Positions 51,444 through 61,217 of a stretch of DNA of 64,000 nucleotides are shown piece after piece. Each line of letters starts with the position of its first letter. Position 1 is the first letter of the stretch. The notes below the pieces were generated by a model. That model saw nothing but the letters and a program-made list of their open reading frames with translations, did no database searches and was not told where the DNA came from. The translations under genes were made by a program, and so were the position numbers. The DNA is from DASRLE01 sp963825315 (lineage in GTDB: Bacteria > Verrucomicrobiota > Verrucomicrobiia > Limisphaerales > Palsa-1400), in contig CAWGST010000001.1 in assembly GCA_963825315.1 (NCBI GenBank), positions 2,604,001 through 2,668,000 on the forward strand, written 5' to 3'.

Positions 51444-53388
51444 CACGGCTGGCTCATGAGGAAGTGGAAGTTGCCTAAAGACAGGAGGTTATTCACTTTG
51501 GACTGGACACCGGTTTGAAACTTTTTTAACCTGTGGACATGTCGAAACCTACTCGCATGCCGCAAGCCAGCGAACAAGTCGTGTTGGAGGAACTCCAAGT
51601 TGAGTTGGTCAACCTGGACGAGTTGCCGCGATTTCAGTCGTTGCTGCGACGGCATCATTATCTTGGAGGGATCAAGCCGGTGGGCGAGCGGCTCTATTAT
51701 GTGGCCGCCTGGCGCGGCCAGTGGCTGGCCTTGTTGGTCTTTTGTGCAGCGGCCAAACATTTGCGTCATCGGGAGAAATGGATTGGCTGGACGGAAGCGC
51801 AGCGGCGCAAGCGGTTGGGCTTGGTCACGAACAATGCGCGTTTTTTGGTTCTGCCGCAGTGTCACTATCCCAACCTGGCGACGCGGGTCATGGGTCTGTG
51901 TTTGGGGCGGTTGCCGCGGGACTGGCAGGCGCGCTACGGTCATCCGGTGTGGCTGGCAGAGAGCTTTGTTGACACGCAGTTGTTTCGGGGCACGGCCTAC
52001 AAAGCCAGCGGCTGGACCGAACTGGGACCGACCCAAGGCTATGGCCGTTGCCAGCAGGACTACTATGTCAAACATGACCGGCCCAAAGCGCTCTTTATCA
52101 AAGAACTCAAGCAGAACGCCCGACGCAGTTTGTGCGCCGACCACCTGCCGGCGGCGATGGCGGTGGTGGTGGAAAGCAAGGTTCCGCCGCCGCCGATGAT
52201 GCGCACGGGAGAACTGCGCTCGTTGCGCGATCATTTTGCCTCGGTGCCGGACTTTCGCGGACGGGTGGAAAGCTATCCATTGAGCGGCGCGCTGGCCATG
52301 GTGGCCTGCGCCCATCTCTGCGGCGCTCCGCGCGGCCACCGGGACCTGAAGGCATTTGCGCGGCGTTTTACCCAGGCGCAGTTGCGTGCCTTGGGGGTGC
52401 GGCGCGATCCCAAGACCGGTCGCTATCCTTCTCCCAGCAAAGCCACTTTCGGGCGGGTGTTGCAGGCGGTTGATCCGCTCCGGGTGGAAGCGGCGTTGCT
52501 GGACTGGCAGGCCCAGGTGCGAGGCCCGGCACCGCCGGGGCAGTCGCTGGCCGCTGATGGCAAGGAGCTGCGTCACGCGCAAGGCGCACAAGTGGTTACG
52601 CTCACTCACCCGGCCAGTCAATATTATCGCGGCAGCCAGTTGGTTGAGACCAAGTCCAATGAAATCCCCGCCGTGCGTCAGTTGCTGGAGCGGGTGGAGG
52701 TGGCGGGGTCTCTGATCGGCATTGACGCCTTACATACCCAGCAGGAGACGGCGCGGCAAATCGTGCAGGAAGCCGGGGCCGATTATTTATTGACGGTCAA
52801 AGCCAACCAAAAAGAACTGCGCCAGACCCTGGCCCAACGGCTGCCCAAACCGGAGCAGCTTTTTTCCCCCTCCAGAGCCGTTGCCGCCGCCTTGGGCACA
52901 CACGGGGCCACAGAAGAATCGGGGCCGCAAAGAAATCCGCACCCTTTGCGCATCGGTCATTAACCCGGAGCAAGCCTGCTTCCCGGGAGCAGCCCAAAGC
53001 GCGATCGTTCTGCGACAGGGCTTGGGCGATAAGCCCGACACCCAGTATCTGCTGACCAGCCGCGAGCCGGAACGCTTGCCCGCCCGCCAGTGGCTCGACG
53101 AGCAACGCAATTATTGGGGCATCGAAGCCGGATTGCACCAGCGCTTGGACGTGAGCGCCGACGAGGATCGCAGCCGGGTACGCCATCGCAACGCCGCCTG
53201 GGTTTTGAGTATGTTCCGCCGCATCAGCGTGAGCCTGTTCATGCACTGGCGCGCGCAAAACTCCAGACGGGCCAAGGCCACCTTGCCCGATTTCCACGAA
53301 GAAATGGGCTTGGACCATCAGCGCCGTGCCTTCGCCCTCGTCAACTCGAAGAAATCCACAGCTTTGGAGGGTTCATGAGCCAGCCGTG
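51444..53388 (+). mobile_element. ISAs1-type element with DUF4338 domain, copy 2 (1945 bp)
   Basis: This copy has the same length and ends as the one at 7696-9640. The 9-bp target duplication CCCCGGCCC lies at 51435-51443 and 53389-53397. It inserted between the divergent flagellar (minus) and rodZ (plus) genes, in the region that probably held their promoters. Confidence 0.93.
51539..53378 (+). CDS. DUF4338 (DruA-like)-ISAs1 transposase fusion, copy 2, frameshifted
   Basis: The encoded frames are the same as in copy 1: DUF4338 part, ISAs1 core with two catalytic Asp segments ending at 52963, then the catalytic-Glu segment in the other frame to 53378. The T6-C5 run at the frame change lies at 52860-52870. 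Since both copies share the frame change, it was already present in the element that transposed. The full enzyme would need a +1 or -2 shift. Confidence 0.85.
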
Positions 53389-53453
53389 CCCCGGCCCTGT
53401 TCAAGCAATTAAAGCGTTGCCAGCGCCGCCCAAAAACGCTATCAATCATAATC

Positions 53454-53942
53454 ATGCCAACAGTCGGCGAACAACTGCGCGCGGCGCGCGAGACGCAGAA
53501 ATTGGAAATTCACCAGGTGGCGGATTGGACCAAGATCCGCAGCGACCATATTCGCGCCCTGGAGGAAGGCAATTACAGTGTTTTTTCCGCCCCGGTTTAC
53601 ATTCGCGGTTTTGTGCGCACTTATGCCACTCTCTTGAAACTCGATTCCGCGCAAATCCTTCAGCAACTCAGTCGTGAACTGGCCAGTTCCGGACAGCAGG
53701 AACCCTGTTTGTCCCAGCCCGCCAGCGGCGCGCTGGATGACGCCATGTTCCATTTTTCAAAGTTCGTCCGGCGGCTGGCCTTGCCCGCGGTGGGGACGCT
53801 TCTGATCCTGGCGGCGGTCGCCGTCTCTTATTTCGTCTGGCTGCGTTACCAACACAAGGATCCGTTGGAGGGCTTGGGGCCGGGTCTGTATCAAGCGCCG
53901 CCAGCCGGCGAAACCCTGCCCCTGCCCAAACCCGCCAGTTAG
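53454..53942 (+). CDS. rodZ: RodZ-like helix-turn-helix membrane protein
   Basis: The 162-residue protein has an N-terminal cytoplasmic HTH of RodZ type (MPTVGEQLRAARETQKLEI, KIRSDHIRALEEGNYSVFSAPVYIRGFVRTYATLL) and one membrane segment (about 110-130). It has a short extracytoplasmic tail, shorter than in E. coli RodZ. RodZ links MreB to the membrane in rod-shape growth. The upstream region has been changed by the IS copy. Confidence 0.85.
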   Translation: MPTVGEQLRAARETQKLEIHQVADWTKIRSDHIRALEEGNYSVFSAPVYIRGFVRTYATLLKLDSAQILQQLSRELASSGQQEPCLSQPASGALDDAMFHFSKFVRRLALPAVGTLLILAAVAVSYFVWLRYQHKDPLEGLGPGLYQAPPAGETLPLPKPAS

Positions 53943-53981
53943 CACGTTTGCCTTTTCTGCCCGGCCCCGTAAGTTGTCCCC

Positions 53982-55616
53982 GTGACGAAAACGCCAACAA
54001 CAACGCCCGTGCGCGTCGGACTCATTTCCCTCGGTTGCGCCAAAAACCTGGCCGATGCGGAAATCATGCTCGGCTCCCTCCTCAAGGCCGGATTGGAAAT
54101 CACCAACGAAGCCAGCCAGGCGGACGTTGTCATTGTCAATACCTGTTCCTTTATTGACGCCGCCCAGGAAGAAAGCGTCGATGCCATTTTGCAATCCGCC
54201 GAGGTGCGCGCGCAGACCCGGCCCGGCCAGGGCCTGATCGTCTCCGGCTGCCTGCCGCAACGCTATCGCGACGTTTTGCCCGCTCTCCTGCCGGAAGTCG
54301 ATGCCTTCATGGGCATCGATCAAGTCGCGCAGGCGGCGGAGATTGTCCGGCAGGCCCTGGCGCGGCGGCGGGAGAAACTGGCCCGCCCGGCAAAAAATCC
54401 TGGCGCGCGGGCAAAATCCAGGGAACAGATTGCGCGTCGCATCGCGCAACTGGACCGCGCAAAACCGGCCCCGGCCGAAGCGCCGCCCGCCGCTCCGCTC
54501 CTCCAGGTCAACCTGCGGCCCGGTTACATTCCCGATTTTGCCACGCCGCGCTTCCGGCTGACGCCCAAACATTTTGCTTACGTGAAGATTGCCGAGGGCT
54601 GCAATCATCCGTGCAGTTTTTGCATCATTCCCCGCATGCGCGGCTCCCATCGCAGCCGCGGCCAGGCCGACATCCTCCAGGAGGCCCGGCAACTCATCGC
54701 CGACGGCGTCAAGGAACTGAATCTCATTTCGCAGGACTCGACCTACTACGGCCTGGACCTGCGGCCCAACGCCAGCCGCGCCATTTCCTCGCCGGAAAGA
54801 TTCTCCGCCACCGCCAAATCGCTCGCCGCCGGAGCAACGACCCTTTGCACGCTCCTGCGCGAACTCAACGGGTTGCCCGGCCATTTCTGGGTGCGGCTGC
54901 TTTACACCCACCCCGCCCACTGGACCGATGAGCTGATTGAAACGATTGCCCAATGCCCGAAAGTGGCGCGCTACGTGGACATGCCGCTGCAACATATTCA
55001 TCCAAACATGCTCGAACGCATGCGCCGCGAAACCTCGTCGCAGTACATCGCAGACTTGATCGCAAAAATTCGGGCGGGCATTCCCGGCATTGCCATTCGC
55101 ACCACATTCATCGTCGGTTTCCCGGGCGAAACAGAGGCGTGTTTCCAGACTTTGCTCGACTTCATCGCCGAAACCCGGTTCGAGCGGATGGGCGTCTTCA
55201 CCTATTCCCGGCAAGACGGCACACGCGCCGGCAAAATGGAAGCCCAAATTCCCGACACGATCAAAAAGCGCCGTCAAAAGCTGGCCATGGCCGAACAATT
55301 GAAAATCGCGCGCGGCATCTCGCAATCTTTTGTTGGCCGGGAGATGGAAGTCCTGGTCGAACGGCAAGCGCATTGGCGGGATCTACCCAAGGACAACGTC
55401 AGCTCGTGGGAGCACGGATTGATTCGTTCCTCCGCAGCGGCGGCGGAAGGCCCGCAATCCGCCCGGCGCGGCCCATTCCTGATCGCGCGCGGCCAGGCCG
55501 ACGCGCCGGACATTGATGGGCGCGTCTATATCCGCGGCAAGCTGGAAGCGGGCCAGTTTGCCCGCGTCAAAATCACCGGCCACACCGACTACGATTTGGT
55601 TGCCGAACCCCTCTGA
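53982..55616 (+). CDS. rimO: Ribosomal protein S12 methylthiotransferase RimO
   Basis: The 544-residue product has the UPF0004 N-terminal cysteines (SLGCAKNLADAE, NTCSFIDAA, SGCLPQRY), the radical SAM cluster C-x3-C-x2-C in EGCNHPCSFCIIPRMRG, and a C-terminal TRAM-like part. GCAKN and IIPRMRG point to RimO rather than MiaB. It is about 100 residues longer than usual because of an Ala/Lys-rich insert (near residues 125-175) and a second near 265-285. The start is GTG 53982. It methylthiolates Asp88/89 of S12. Confidence 0.92.
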   Translation: MTKTPTTTPVRVGLISLGCAKNLADAEIMLGSLLKAGLEITNEASQADVVIVNTCSFIDAAQEESVDAILQSAEVRAQTRPGQGLIVSGCLPQRYRDVLPALLPEVDAFMGIDQVAQAAEIVRQALARRREKLARPAKNPGARAKSREQIARRIAQLDRAKPAPAEAPPAAPLLQVNLRPGYIPDFATPRFRLTPKHFAYVKIAEGCNHPCSFCIIPRMRGSHRSRGQADILQEARQLIADGVKELNLISQDSTYYGLDLRPNASRAISSPERFSATAKSLAAGATTLCTLLRELNGLPGHFWVRLLYTHPAHWTDELIETIAQCPKVARYVDMPLQHIHPNMLERMRRETSSQYIADLIAKIRAGIPGIAIRTTFIVGFPGETEACFQTLLDFIAETRFERMGVFTYSRQDGTRAGKMEAQIPDTIKKRRQKLAMAEQLKIARGISQSFVGREMEVLVERQAHWRDLPKDNVSSWEHGLIRSSAAAAEGPQSARRGPFLIARGQADAPDIDGRVYIRGKLEAGQFARVKITGHTDYDLVAEPL

Positions 55617-55794
55617 CGGCGCGAATCGGTTTTGAGTGGGACTTCTTGCCACGAAGGGCGAAGCGACAGCCGGCAGGGAGACTCGGAAGCCCCTCACCGC
55701 ATTCCCCGCAATTCCTTGGGTATTCGTGCCTGGACATTGGTCATTCCTTTTTGCTTGGCATCGGCTCTCTCGCATCCTCTATCCTCCCGCGCTA

Positions 55795-57360
55795 ATGGCA
55801 AGTTCACCCGCCAACTTTTTAAACGCCGCGGATTGGGGCATCATCGTTCTTTATTTGGGAGGCATCATCGCGCTGGGCAGTTGGTTTGGCAGGGACCAGC
55901 ACAATACGCGCGATTATTTCCTCGGCAGCAGGGATATTCCGTGGTGGGGCATCGGGTTTTCCATTGTGGCGGCGGAAACCAGCGCGCTGACCATCATCGG
56001 CGTGCCGGCCATGTCTTACGCCAGCCGGGGCGATTTGTCGTTTCTGCAATTGATCATCGGTTATGTCATCGCCCGGATCATTTTGGCGGTCGTCATGGCG
56101 CCGCATTATTTCAAGGGGGAAATTTATTCGCCCTACCAGCTTTTTTCCAATGCCTTCGGAAACGGCGCGCGTCAGACGGCCGGCGGGTTCTTCTTGTTGA
56201 GTGAGACTTTGGCGGCGGGCGTGCGGGTCTATGTCGCCTGCATCCCCGTCAAGTTGATGCTTGGCGACAAATGGCTGGCCGCTTTTGGCGGCGGCGATCC
56301 GATTCTGGGCGCCATTGTTTTGTTCGTCGTTTTGTCGCTGGTCTATACCTGTATCGGCGGGGTCAAGGCGGTCATCTGGACCGATGCGGTTCAGTTCGGA
56401 CTTTTTTTGTTGGGCGGCCTGTTCACCTTGTTTTATATCCCGCGCTTTTTTCCGCACGGGGCCGGGGAAGTGTTTCGCATGGCGGCGGCGGCGGGAAAAC
56501 TGCACTGGCTCAATGCCCGCGTCGATGCCTCCACCCTGTGGCGGGAGCCGATCAACATCTGGATGGGCGTTATTGGCGGCACGGTCATGGTCATGTCTTC
56601 GCATGGGGCGGAGCAGTTGATCGTGCAGCGGGTGCTGGCCTGCAAGACCGTGGCCGACGGACGCAAGGCGCTGGCCTTGAGCGCCGTCGTCATCTTTCCG
56701 CTCTTTCTCATCTTTTTGCTCGTGGGGGTCATGCTGTGGGTTTATTACCAAAAATTCCCCCTGGCCATGCCGATTCCCGAAGTGCGCCCGCACAGCGGCA
56801 TCCAGGCCAACGATTTCATTTATCCGATCTTCATGCTCACCGGTGTGCCGCATGTGTTGAAGGGCCTGCTGATCGTGGCCATTCTGGCGGCGGCGATGTC
56901 CTCGGTCAGTTCGGCGCTCACCTCGCTGGCCTCGGTTTCGACGATGGACTTTGTCAAGAAACTATTGCCGGACCGGTCGGAGGCATTTTTCCTGCGCTTC
57001 AGCAAAATCTCGACCATTGTGTGGGCGGGGGCATTGATTTTTGTGGCCTATTTGAGCCGGGAAGTGGCGTTCGTGCTGGAGGTGGCCTTCAAGTTGCGCG
57101 GGTTGACCAGCGGCGCTTTGCTGGGCGGTTTGTTGCTGGCGCTCTTTTGGAAACACGGCGCCGCCGCGCCCGTGATCACGGGAATGCTTTGTTCGCTGGC
57201 CGTGATGACCTGGATCAGCCCGCTGGCGCAGGAGCATCTTCCGCCAAGCTGGCCGCATCTCCCCATCGTGATCGCGTTTCCGTGGTACACCCTCATCGGT
57301 TCCTCGGTGACGCTGGCCGTGGCTTTCATAATGTCGAAGCTGATGCCGAAAACCGGCTAG
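55795..57360 (+). CDS. Sodium/solute symporter (SSS family)
   Basis: From ATG 55795 the product is 521 residues with about thirteen membrane segments. SSS signatures include GRDQHNTRDYFLGSRDIPWW, SIVAAETSALTIIGVPA, YTCIGGVKAVIWTDAVQ and AILAAAMSSVSSALTSLAS. The last matches the second Na+-site Ser residues of the family. The substrate may be a sugar or organic acid; family members in Verrucomicrobia are often near glycan genes, but here none is adjacent. Confidence 0.9.
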   Translation: MASSPANFLNAADWGIIVLYLGGIIALGSWFGRDQHNTRDYFLGSRDIPWWGIGFSIVAAETSALTIIGVPAMSYASRGDLSFLQLIIGYVIARIILAVVMAPHYFKGEIYSPYQLFSNAFGNGARQTAGGFFLLSETLAAGVRVYVACIPVKLMLGDKWLAAFGGGDPILGAIVLFVVLSLVYTCIGGVKAVIWTDAVQFGLFLLGGLFTLFYIPRFFPHGAGEVFRMAAAAGKLHWLNARVDASTLWREPINIWMGVIGGTVMVMSSHGAEQLIVQRVLACKTVADGRKALALSAVVIFPLFLIFLLVGVMLWVYYQKFPLAMPIPEVRPHSGIQANDFIYPIFMLTGVPHVLKGLLIVAILAAAMSSVSSALTSLASVSTMDFVKKLLPDRSEAFFLRFSKISTIVWAGALIFVAYLSREVAFVLEVAFKLRGLTSGALLGGLLLALFWKHGAAAPVITGMLCSLAVMTWISPLAQEHLPPSWPHLPIVIAFPWYTLIGSSVTLAVAFIMSKLMPKTG

Positions 57361-57458
57361 AACAACCAACATCCCGGGTGACTCATGATGAGAAGAAAGT
57401 TATTGCCAGGCAACGGCTTATGAATCAAAGGCCATCCCGATTTTCCGCTTCTGATCAA

Positions 57459-57698
57459 TCAAAACAACTCGTCAGGCAGAGGAAGATTCCGGCACAAACT
57501 GCCAACCTCGCGTCCGATAATTTTGGCAATTGCGCACAATTTTTTGAAGGACGGATTGCGCTGACCCCTTTCAACTCCGCCAATATAGCTGGGTGCAGTA
57601 TTCGACGCCAGCGCGAGCTCCTCCTGGCACAGCCCTTTGACTTTGCGCGCGTGTCGAATCCTTTCTCCCAAGAGTTGGAGGGAAGCCGATCTTTTCAA
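57459..57698 (-). CDS. XRE-family helix-turn-helix regulator
   Basis: The 79-residue product is a single Cro/CI-type domain: LGERIRHARKVKGLCQEELALASNTAPSYIGGVERGQRNPSFKKLCAIAKIIG. It has no additional domain. It is divergent from the NIDO-domain gene and could control it. The DNA site is unknown. Confidence 0.85.
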   Translation of the reverse strand: MKRSASLQLLGERIRHARKVKGLCQEELALASNTAPSYIGGVERGQRNPSFKKLCAIAKIIGREVGSLCRNLPLPDELF

Positions 57699-57797
57699 TC
57701 AAAGCAGGGTCGGCCAAAGCGCAATTTTTCGTCCAGTCACTATGGTAATAGTTTTGTGCTAGCATTAAATTCGGAACAGCCCATTATCCGGAAAGAT

Positions 57798-59162
57798 ATG
57801 AAGAAAACATTTGCCATTGCGCTGGCGATCCTTCTTGCATTCAGCCTCTCCTTACGCGCTCAGACAGAAACGGGGTCGCCAGTCCCGCCCGATGAGGTAC
57901 CGCAATACGGCACGTTTTTTTCCGCTCAAAATTGGCCGCCGATGCCTTATGATTGGGCTCCAGATTTGCCGGTTTATTCACTCGGCCAGGGTCTGTTCGT
58001 GATCGACGACAGTTCGCTAAATTACTCCAACCCTGGCGCATTGGGAGGCGCATGGCGACGAGGCGCAGATGAAAGGGCACGTTCCATGGATGACAGCGGC
58101 GTGCCTGCGCCGCCCGGCGATGGCGGCGGCGGCACGAATGCGTCCGGCGGGGAGGGCGGGTCGAGTTTTTCCGCCCAGGTGTTCACAACGAATGATTTAT
58201 GGCTGGAAATCGACTCGGTGACGAATCAGACGGCTGCGTTAGTCATTCATCCGCCGTGGAATGTGACCAATGGCGTTTACGGTTTATATTTCACGACGAA
58301 TCTGGCGATTCCTTACGATTGGATTTGGTTACTGGCATCCACTGCGGGTCAAACGAATCTTGTGGCGGGCAATCTGCCGCCGGCGCAAGGCTTTTTTATG
58401 CTGGGACCCCCAACTGCCATCCGCCCCGGCTTCACCAACAACAGTTTGGCTCCGAACGATGATGACTGTTCTGGTCTCGTCTCCGGCAATGACCTCGACT
58501 ATTTAACAAATTTATTAGCAACAATAGGTTTCCCCGTCAATTTCTTTGGCACATGTTACACCAATCTTAATGTGAACAATAATGGCAACGTAACTTTTGA
58601 TACTGTTCTACCGAATTTTACACCCACAAATCTCGTCGATCTTGTCACAAGTGATATTGTCCCAGGTATTATCGCCCCATTTTGGGCGGACGTGGATACA
58701 AGAGGAACTAATTCGGGTGTGGTGACCTATGGCTCCGGCACTGTCGATGGCCAGATCGCTTTCGGGGTCAATTGGATTGATGTCGGCTATTTCGATGAAG
58801 AGGATGACAAACTAAATTCATTTCAGTTGGTCCTGATGGACCGGTCTGCTCGGACGAACGGAGATTTTGATCTTGAGTTTAACTACGCTCAGCTCCAATG
58901 GGAAGCAGGTGATGCCAGCGGAGGTTGTGATGGTTTATGGACCGGCTTTGATTGTGACGGACATGATTTGGGTGGTTCTGCGGCTCGAGCGGGCTATGCC
59001 GGCGCAGGCGGTGAAGCGTTTGAACTGGAAGGATCGGGAACTGGCGGCGCATTTCTGGACACGAATACAGTGACCGGATTGATTTACACCAACTTCAACA
59101 GCACCGTGCCGGGACGATATGTTTTTCAGTTTCACAATGGCGTTCCATTGGGAACGCCTTGA
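57798..59162 (+). CDS. Secreted NIDO-domain protein
   Basis: ATG 57798 opens a signal peptide (MKKTFAIALAILLAFSLSLRAQ). The 454-residue product has a Gly-rich linker near residue 115, a PEP-like beta region, and a C-terminal nidogen-like NIDO domain (NVNNNGNVTFDTVLPNFTP, IIAPFWADVDTRGTNSG, FQLVLMDRSARTNGDFDLEFNY). NIDO domains occur in adhesion and surface proteins. It is followed after 29 bases by a PEP-CTERM protein gene. Confidence 0.82.
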   Translation: MKKTFAIALAILLAFSLSLRAQTETGSPVPPDEVPQYGTFFSAQNWPPMPYDWAPDLPVYSLGQGLFVIDDSSLNYSNPGALGGAWRRGADERARSMDDSGVPAPPGDGGGGTNASGGEGGSSFSAQVFTTNDLWLEIDSVTNQTAALVIHPPWNVTNGVYGLYFTTNLAIPYDWIWLLASTAGQTNLVAGNLPPAQGFFMLGPPTAIRPGFTNNSLAPNDDDCSGLVSGNDLDYLTNLLATIGFPVNFFGTCYTNLNVNNNGNVTFDTVLPNFTPTNLVDLVTSDIVPGIIAPFWADVDTRGTNSGVVTYGSGTVDGQIAFGVNWIDVGYFDEEDDKLNSFQLVLMDRSARTNGDFDLEFNYAQLQWEAGDASGGCDGLWTGFDCDGHDLGGSAARAGYAGAGGEAFELEGSGTGGAFLDTNTVTGLIYTNFNSTVPGRYVFQFHNGVPLGTP

Positions 59163-59191
59163 CAAAAGGCCATTCAACTTTATAATAAAAT

Positions 59192-59791
59192 ATGAAACCG
59201 TATATGACTTTGAAAGCCAGCATGGTTCTAGCTGCTTTGGCATTGTCATGCTTCCCACAATCGGCCACAGCTCAAGGCAATCTTGTGTTTAATGGTGGTT
59301 TCGATACCAGTGCTTCAGGCTGGACGTTGACGGGCACGACGGGCATTGCCTTCTACAACGTCAAAAATGGAAATCCGCCCGGCGATGTTGTCCTCGAAGG
59401 CTTAACAGCTTCAGCAACCCAAACAGTCAACGGTTTAATCGCTGGCACTAGCTATATCGTGTCAGGAGATTACCAAGGCCTTGATGGATCTCTTTCCGCG
59501 AGTCCGAATTTTGAAGTGACAATGAATGGCACCATATTGTTTGAAACCGTCTTTTCCGGAAACGTCAACTGGGAGAACTTTGGTGTTCTCTATACCGCTT
59601 CCTCATCGGATGCCGTTCTAACCATTCTTGCATCCAGCTCGTATTGCGGTATTGACAACATCTCCGTGGAAGCTGTTCCCGAACCAGACAGTCTTTGCTT
59701 GATTGGCGTTGGCGGAATGATGAGCGCAATGTTTTTCAGGAATCGTCGGGAAAAGTTTATCAGTGCCGGGAAATGGGTGTTCCCGGCTTGA
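59192..59791 (+). CDS. PEP-CTERM sorting-domain protein
   Basis: The 199-residue product has a signal peptide ending in SATAQG, a jelly-roll-like choice of strands (LVFNGGFDTSASGWTLTGTTG...), and a C-terminal PEP-CTERM signal: VPEPDSLCLIGVGGMMSAM followed by FFRNRRE. Such proteins are cut by exosortase. An extra 12 residues after the basic cluster are unusual. It shows that the organism has an exosortase system. Confidence 0.88.
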   Translation: MKPYMTLKASMVLAALALSCFPQSATAQGNLVFNGGFDTSASGWTLTGTTGIAFYNVKNGNPPGDVVLEGLTASATQTVNGLIAGTSYIVSGDYQGLDGSLSASPNFEVTMNGTILFETVFSGNVNWENFGVLYTASSSDAVLTILASSSYCGIDNISVEAVPEPDSLCLIGVGGMMSAMFFRNRREKFISAGKWVFPA

Positions 59792-60092
59792 TGGGAGCAG
59801 TGAAACTTTTCTGGCCAGGTCGGTTCCATGGATTTCCAAAACTTCCACACGTTTCTAAACGCTTGTTTGCCGCAGAGGAACGTGCAAGGTGTCAGGCAAG
59901 GTGTCAGGCAAGCGTCAGTTCTCTCTTTTTAAAGTGAAGCTGACTGGAAAAATGAACTTCACCGCTGCTCTTTGGCAGAATTGAAATTATGGCGATCACA
60001 CCCCGGCAATTCGAGCAGATCCAGGCGAGGCTGAGCGGCTCAAAGCGCCGCCGCCAAAGGGTCAGCAGCAACTTTTTTAACGGAGAAAAGCC
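59792..60092. other. Intergenic stretch with tandem and direct repeats
   Basis: A 12-bp unit (AAGGTGTCAGGC) is repeated twice at 59886-59909. The second half holds copy A of the 73-bp repeat of the ruvC start, here with a truncated frame that stops soon after. No intact gene lies here. Confidence 0.6.
59976..60048 (+). repeat. 73-bp direct repeat of the ruvC 5' end, copy A
   Basis: This sequence matches 61145-61217 at 71 of 73 positions. It includes the ruvC leader, an ATG at 59989 and the first 20 codons (MAITPRQFEQIQARLSGSKR). It precedes the RhuM gene. The two repeats bracket RhuM like attL and attR of an inserted cassette. Confidence 0.85.
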
Positions 60093-61118
60093 ATGCCCAA
60101 AAAGAAATCAGATCAATCTCAGGTAGTGCTATATCAGACCCCCGATGGAAGGGTAACCGTAAACGTGCTGTTTGCGCGGGATAATTTTTGGCTGACACAG
60201 CGGACAATGGCCGATCTTTTTGGCGTAAAGATACCCGCAGTAAACAAGCACCTGAAAAACATCTACGCGAGCGGGGAACTGACGCCGGGGGCAACTATTT
60301 CCAAAATGGAAATAGCTCAACTTGAAGGTGGCCGCCAAATCTCACGCGAAATCGAGTTCTACAATCTGGACGCTGTGATTGCCGTGGGATACCGGGTCAA
60401 TTCCATCAAGGCGACGCATTTTCGGATTTGGGCGACAAACACCTTGCGGGAATACATCGTCAAGGGGTTTGTCCTCAACGATCAACTGCTCAAGAACGGG
60501 CGGGAATTCGGCAAGGATTATTTCGACGAGTTATTGGAGAAAATCCGCGAAATCCGAGCCAGCGAGCGGCGGGCTTATCAGAAGATCGCGGACGTATTCG
60601 AGCAGTGCAGCAGCGATTACCGGGGCAACAGCGAGGAAACGGAGTTGTTCTACAAGATGGTTCAAAACCAGCTTCACTTTGCGACCACCGGCAAAACCGC
60701 CGCCGAAATCGTTTATCAGCGGGCGGACAGCGACAGGCCGTTCATGGGGCTGACGACTTGGAAGAATTCGCCCCAAGGCAAGATTCTCAAGGGCGATGTA
60801 ACCATAGCAAAGAATTACCTGAACCAGGTTGAAGTTTCAAAACTGAACCGGCTGGTGGGCATGTTCATAGATTATGCGGAGGTGCGGGCATTGAACCGGC
60901 AGGTGATGACGATGAAGGACTGGTTGAAGCAGGTCGAAAAGTTTTTGAACTATACGGATCAGCAGGTGCTTCGTCACGCCGGGAAAATCTCGCATGAAAT
61001 GGCGGTGGCGAAGGCACATGGGGAATTTGAAAAATATCGGGTGAAACAGGACGTGGAATATATCTCGGACTTCGATCAGGCATTGGCGCGATATCTGAAA
61101 GGGAAAAACGAACCATGA
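60093..61118 (+). CDS. RhuM-family protein
   Basis: The 341-residue product is a RhuM-type protein: VVLYQTPDGRVTVNVLFARDNFWLTQRTMADLFGV, VNKHLKNIYASGEL, YNLDAVIAVGYRVNSIKATHFRIWATNTLREYI. RhuM (called a virulence protein in Salmonella) is common in defence and mobile regions, and its biochemical role is not established. It lies between two copies of a 73-bp repeat derived from the ruvC start, which suggests recent insertion. A ribosome site GGAGAAAAGCC precedes ATG 60093. Confidence 0.88.
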   Translation: MPKKKSDQSQVVLYQTPDGRVTVNVLFARDNFWLTQRTMADLFGVKIPAVNKHLKNIYASGELTPGATISKMEIAQLEGGRQISREIEFYNLDAVIAVGYRVNSIKATHFRIWATNTLREYIVKGFVLNDQLLKNGREFGKDYFDELLEKIREIRASERRAYQKIADVFEQCSSDYRGNSEETELFYKMVQNQLHFATTGKTAAEIVYQRADSDRPFMGLTTWKNSPQGKILKGDVTIAKNYLNQVEVSKLNRLVGMFIDYAEVRALNRQVMTMKDWLKQVEKFLNYTDQQVLRHAGKISHEMAVAKAHGEFEKYRVKQDVEYISDFDQALARYLKGKNEP

Positions 61119-61144
61119 CCCGTCACGTCAAACGGGCTAGCTAA

Positions 61145-61217
61145 CAGAATTAAAATTATGGCGATCACACCCCGGCAATTCGAGCAGATCCAAGCGAGGC
61201 TGAGCGGCTCAAAGCGC
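61145..61217 (+). repeat. 73-bp direct repeat of the ruvC 5' end, copy B
   Basis: This copy is the real start of ruvC: it contains the short leader and the first 20 codons. Two positions differ from copy A. It directly follows the RhuM gene. Confidence 0.85.
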
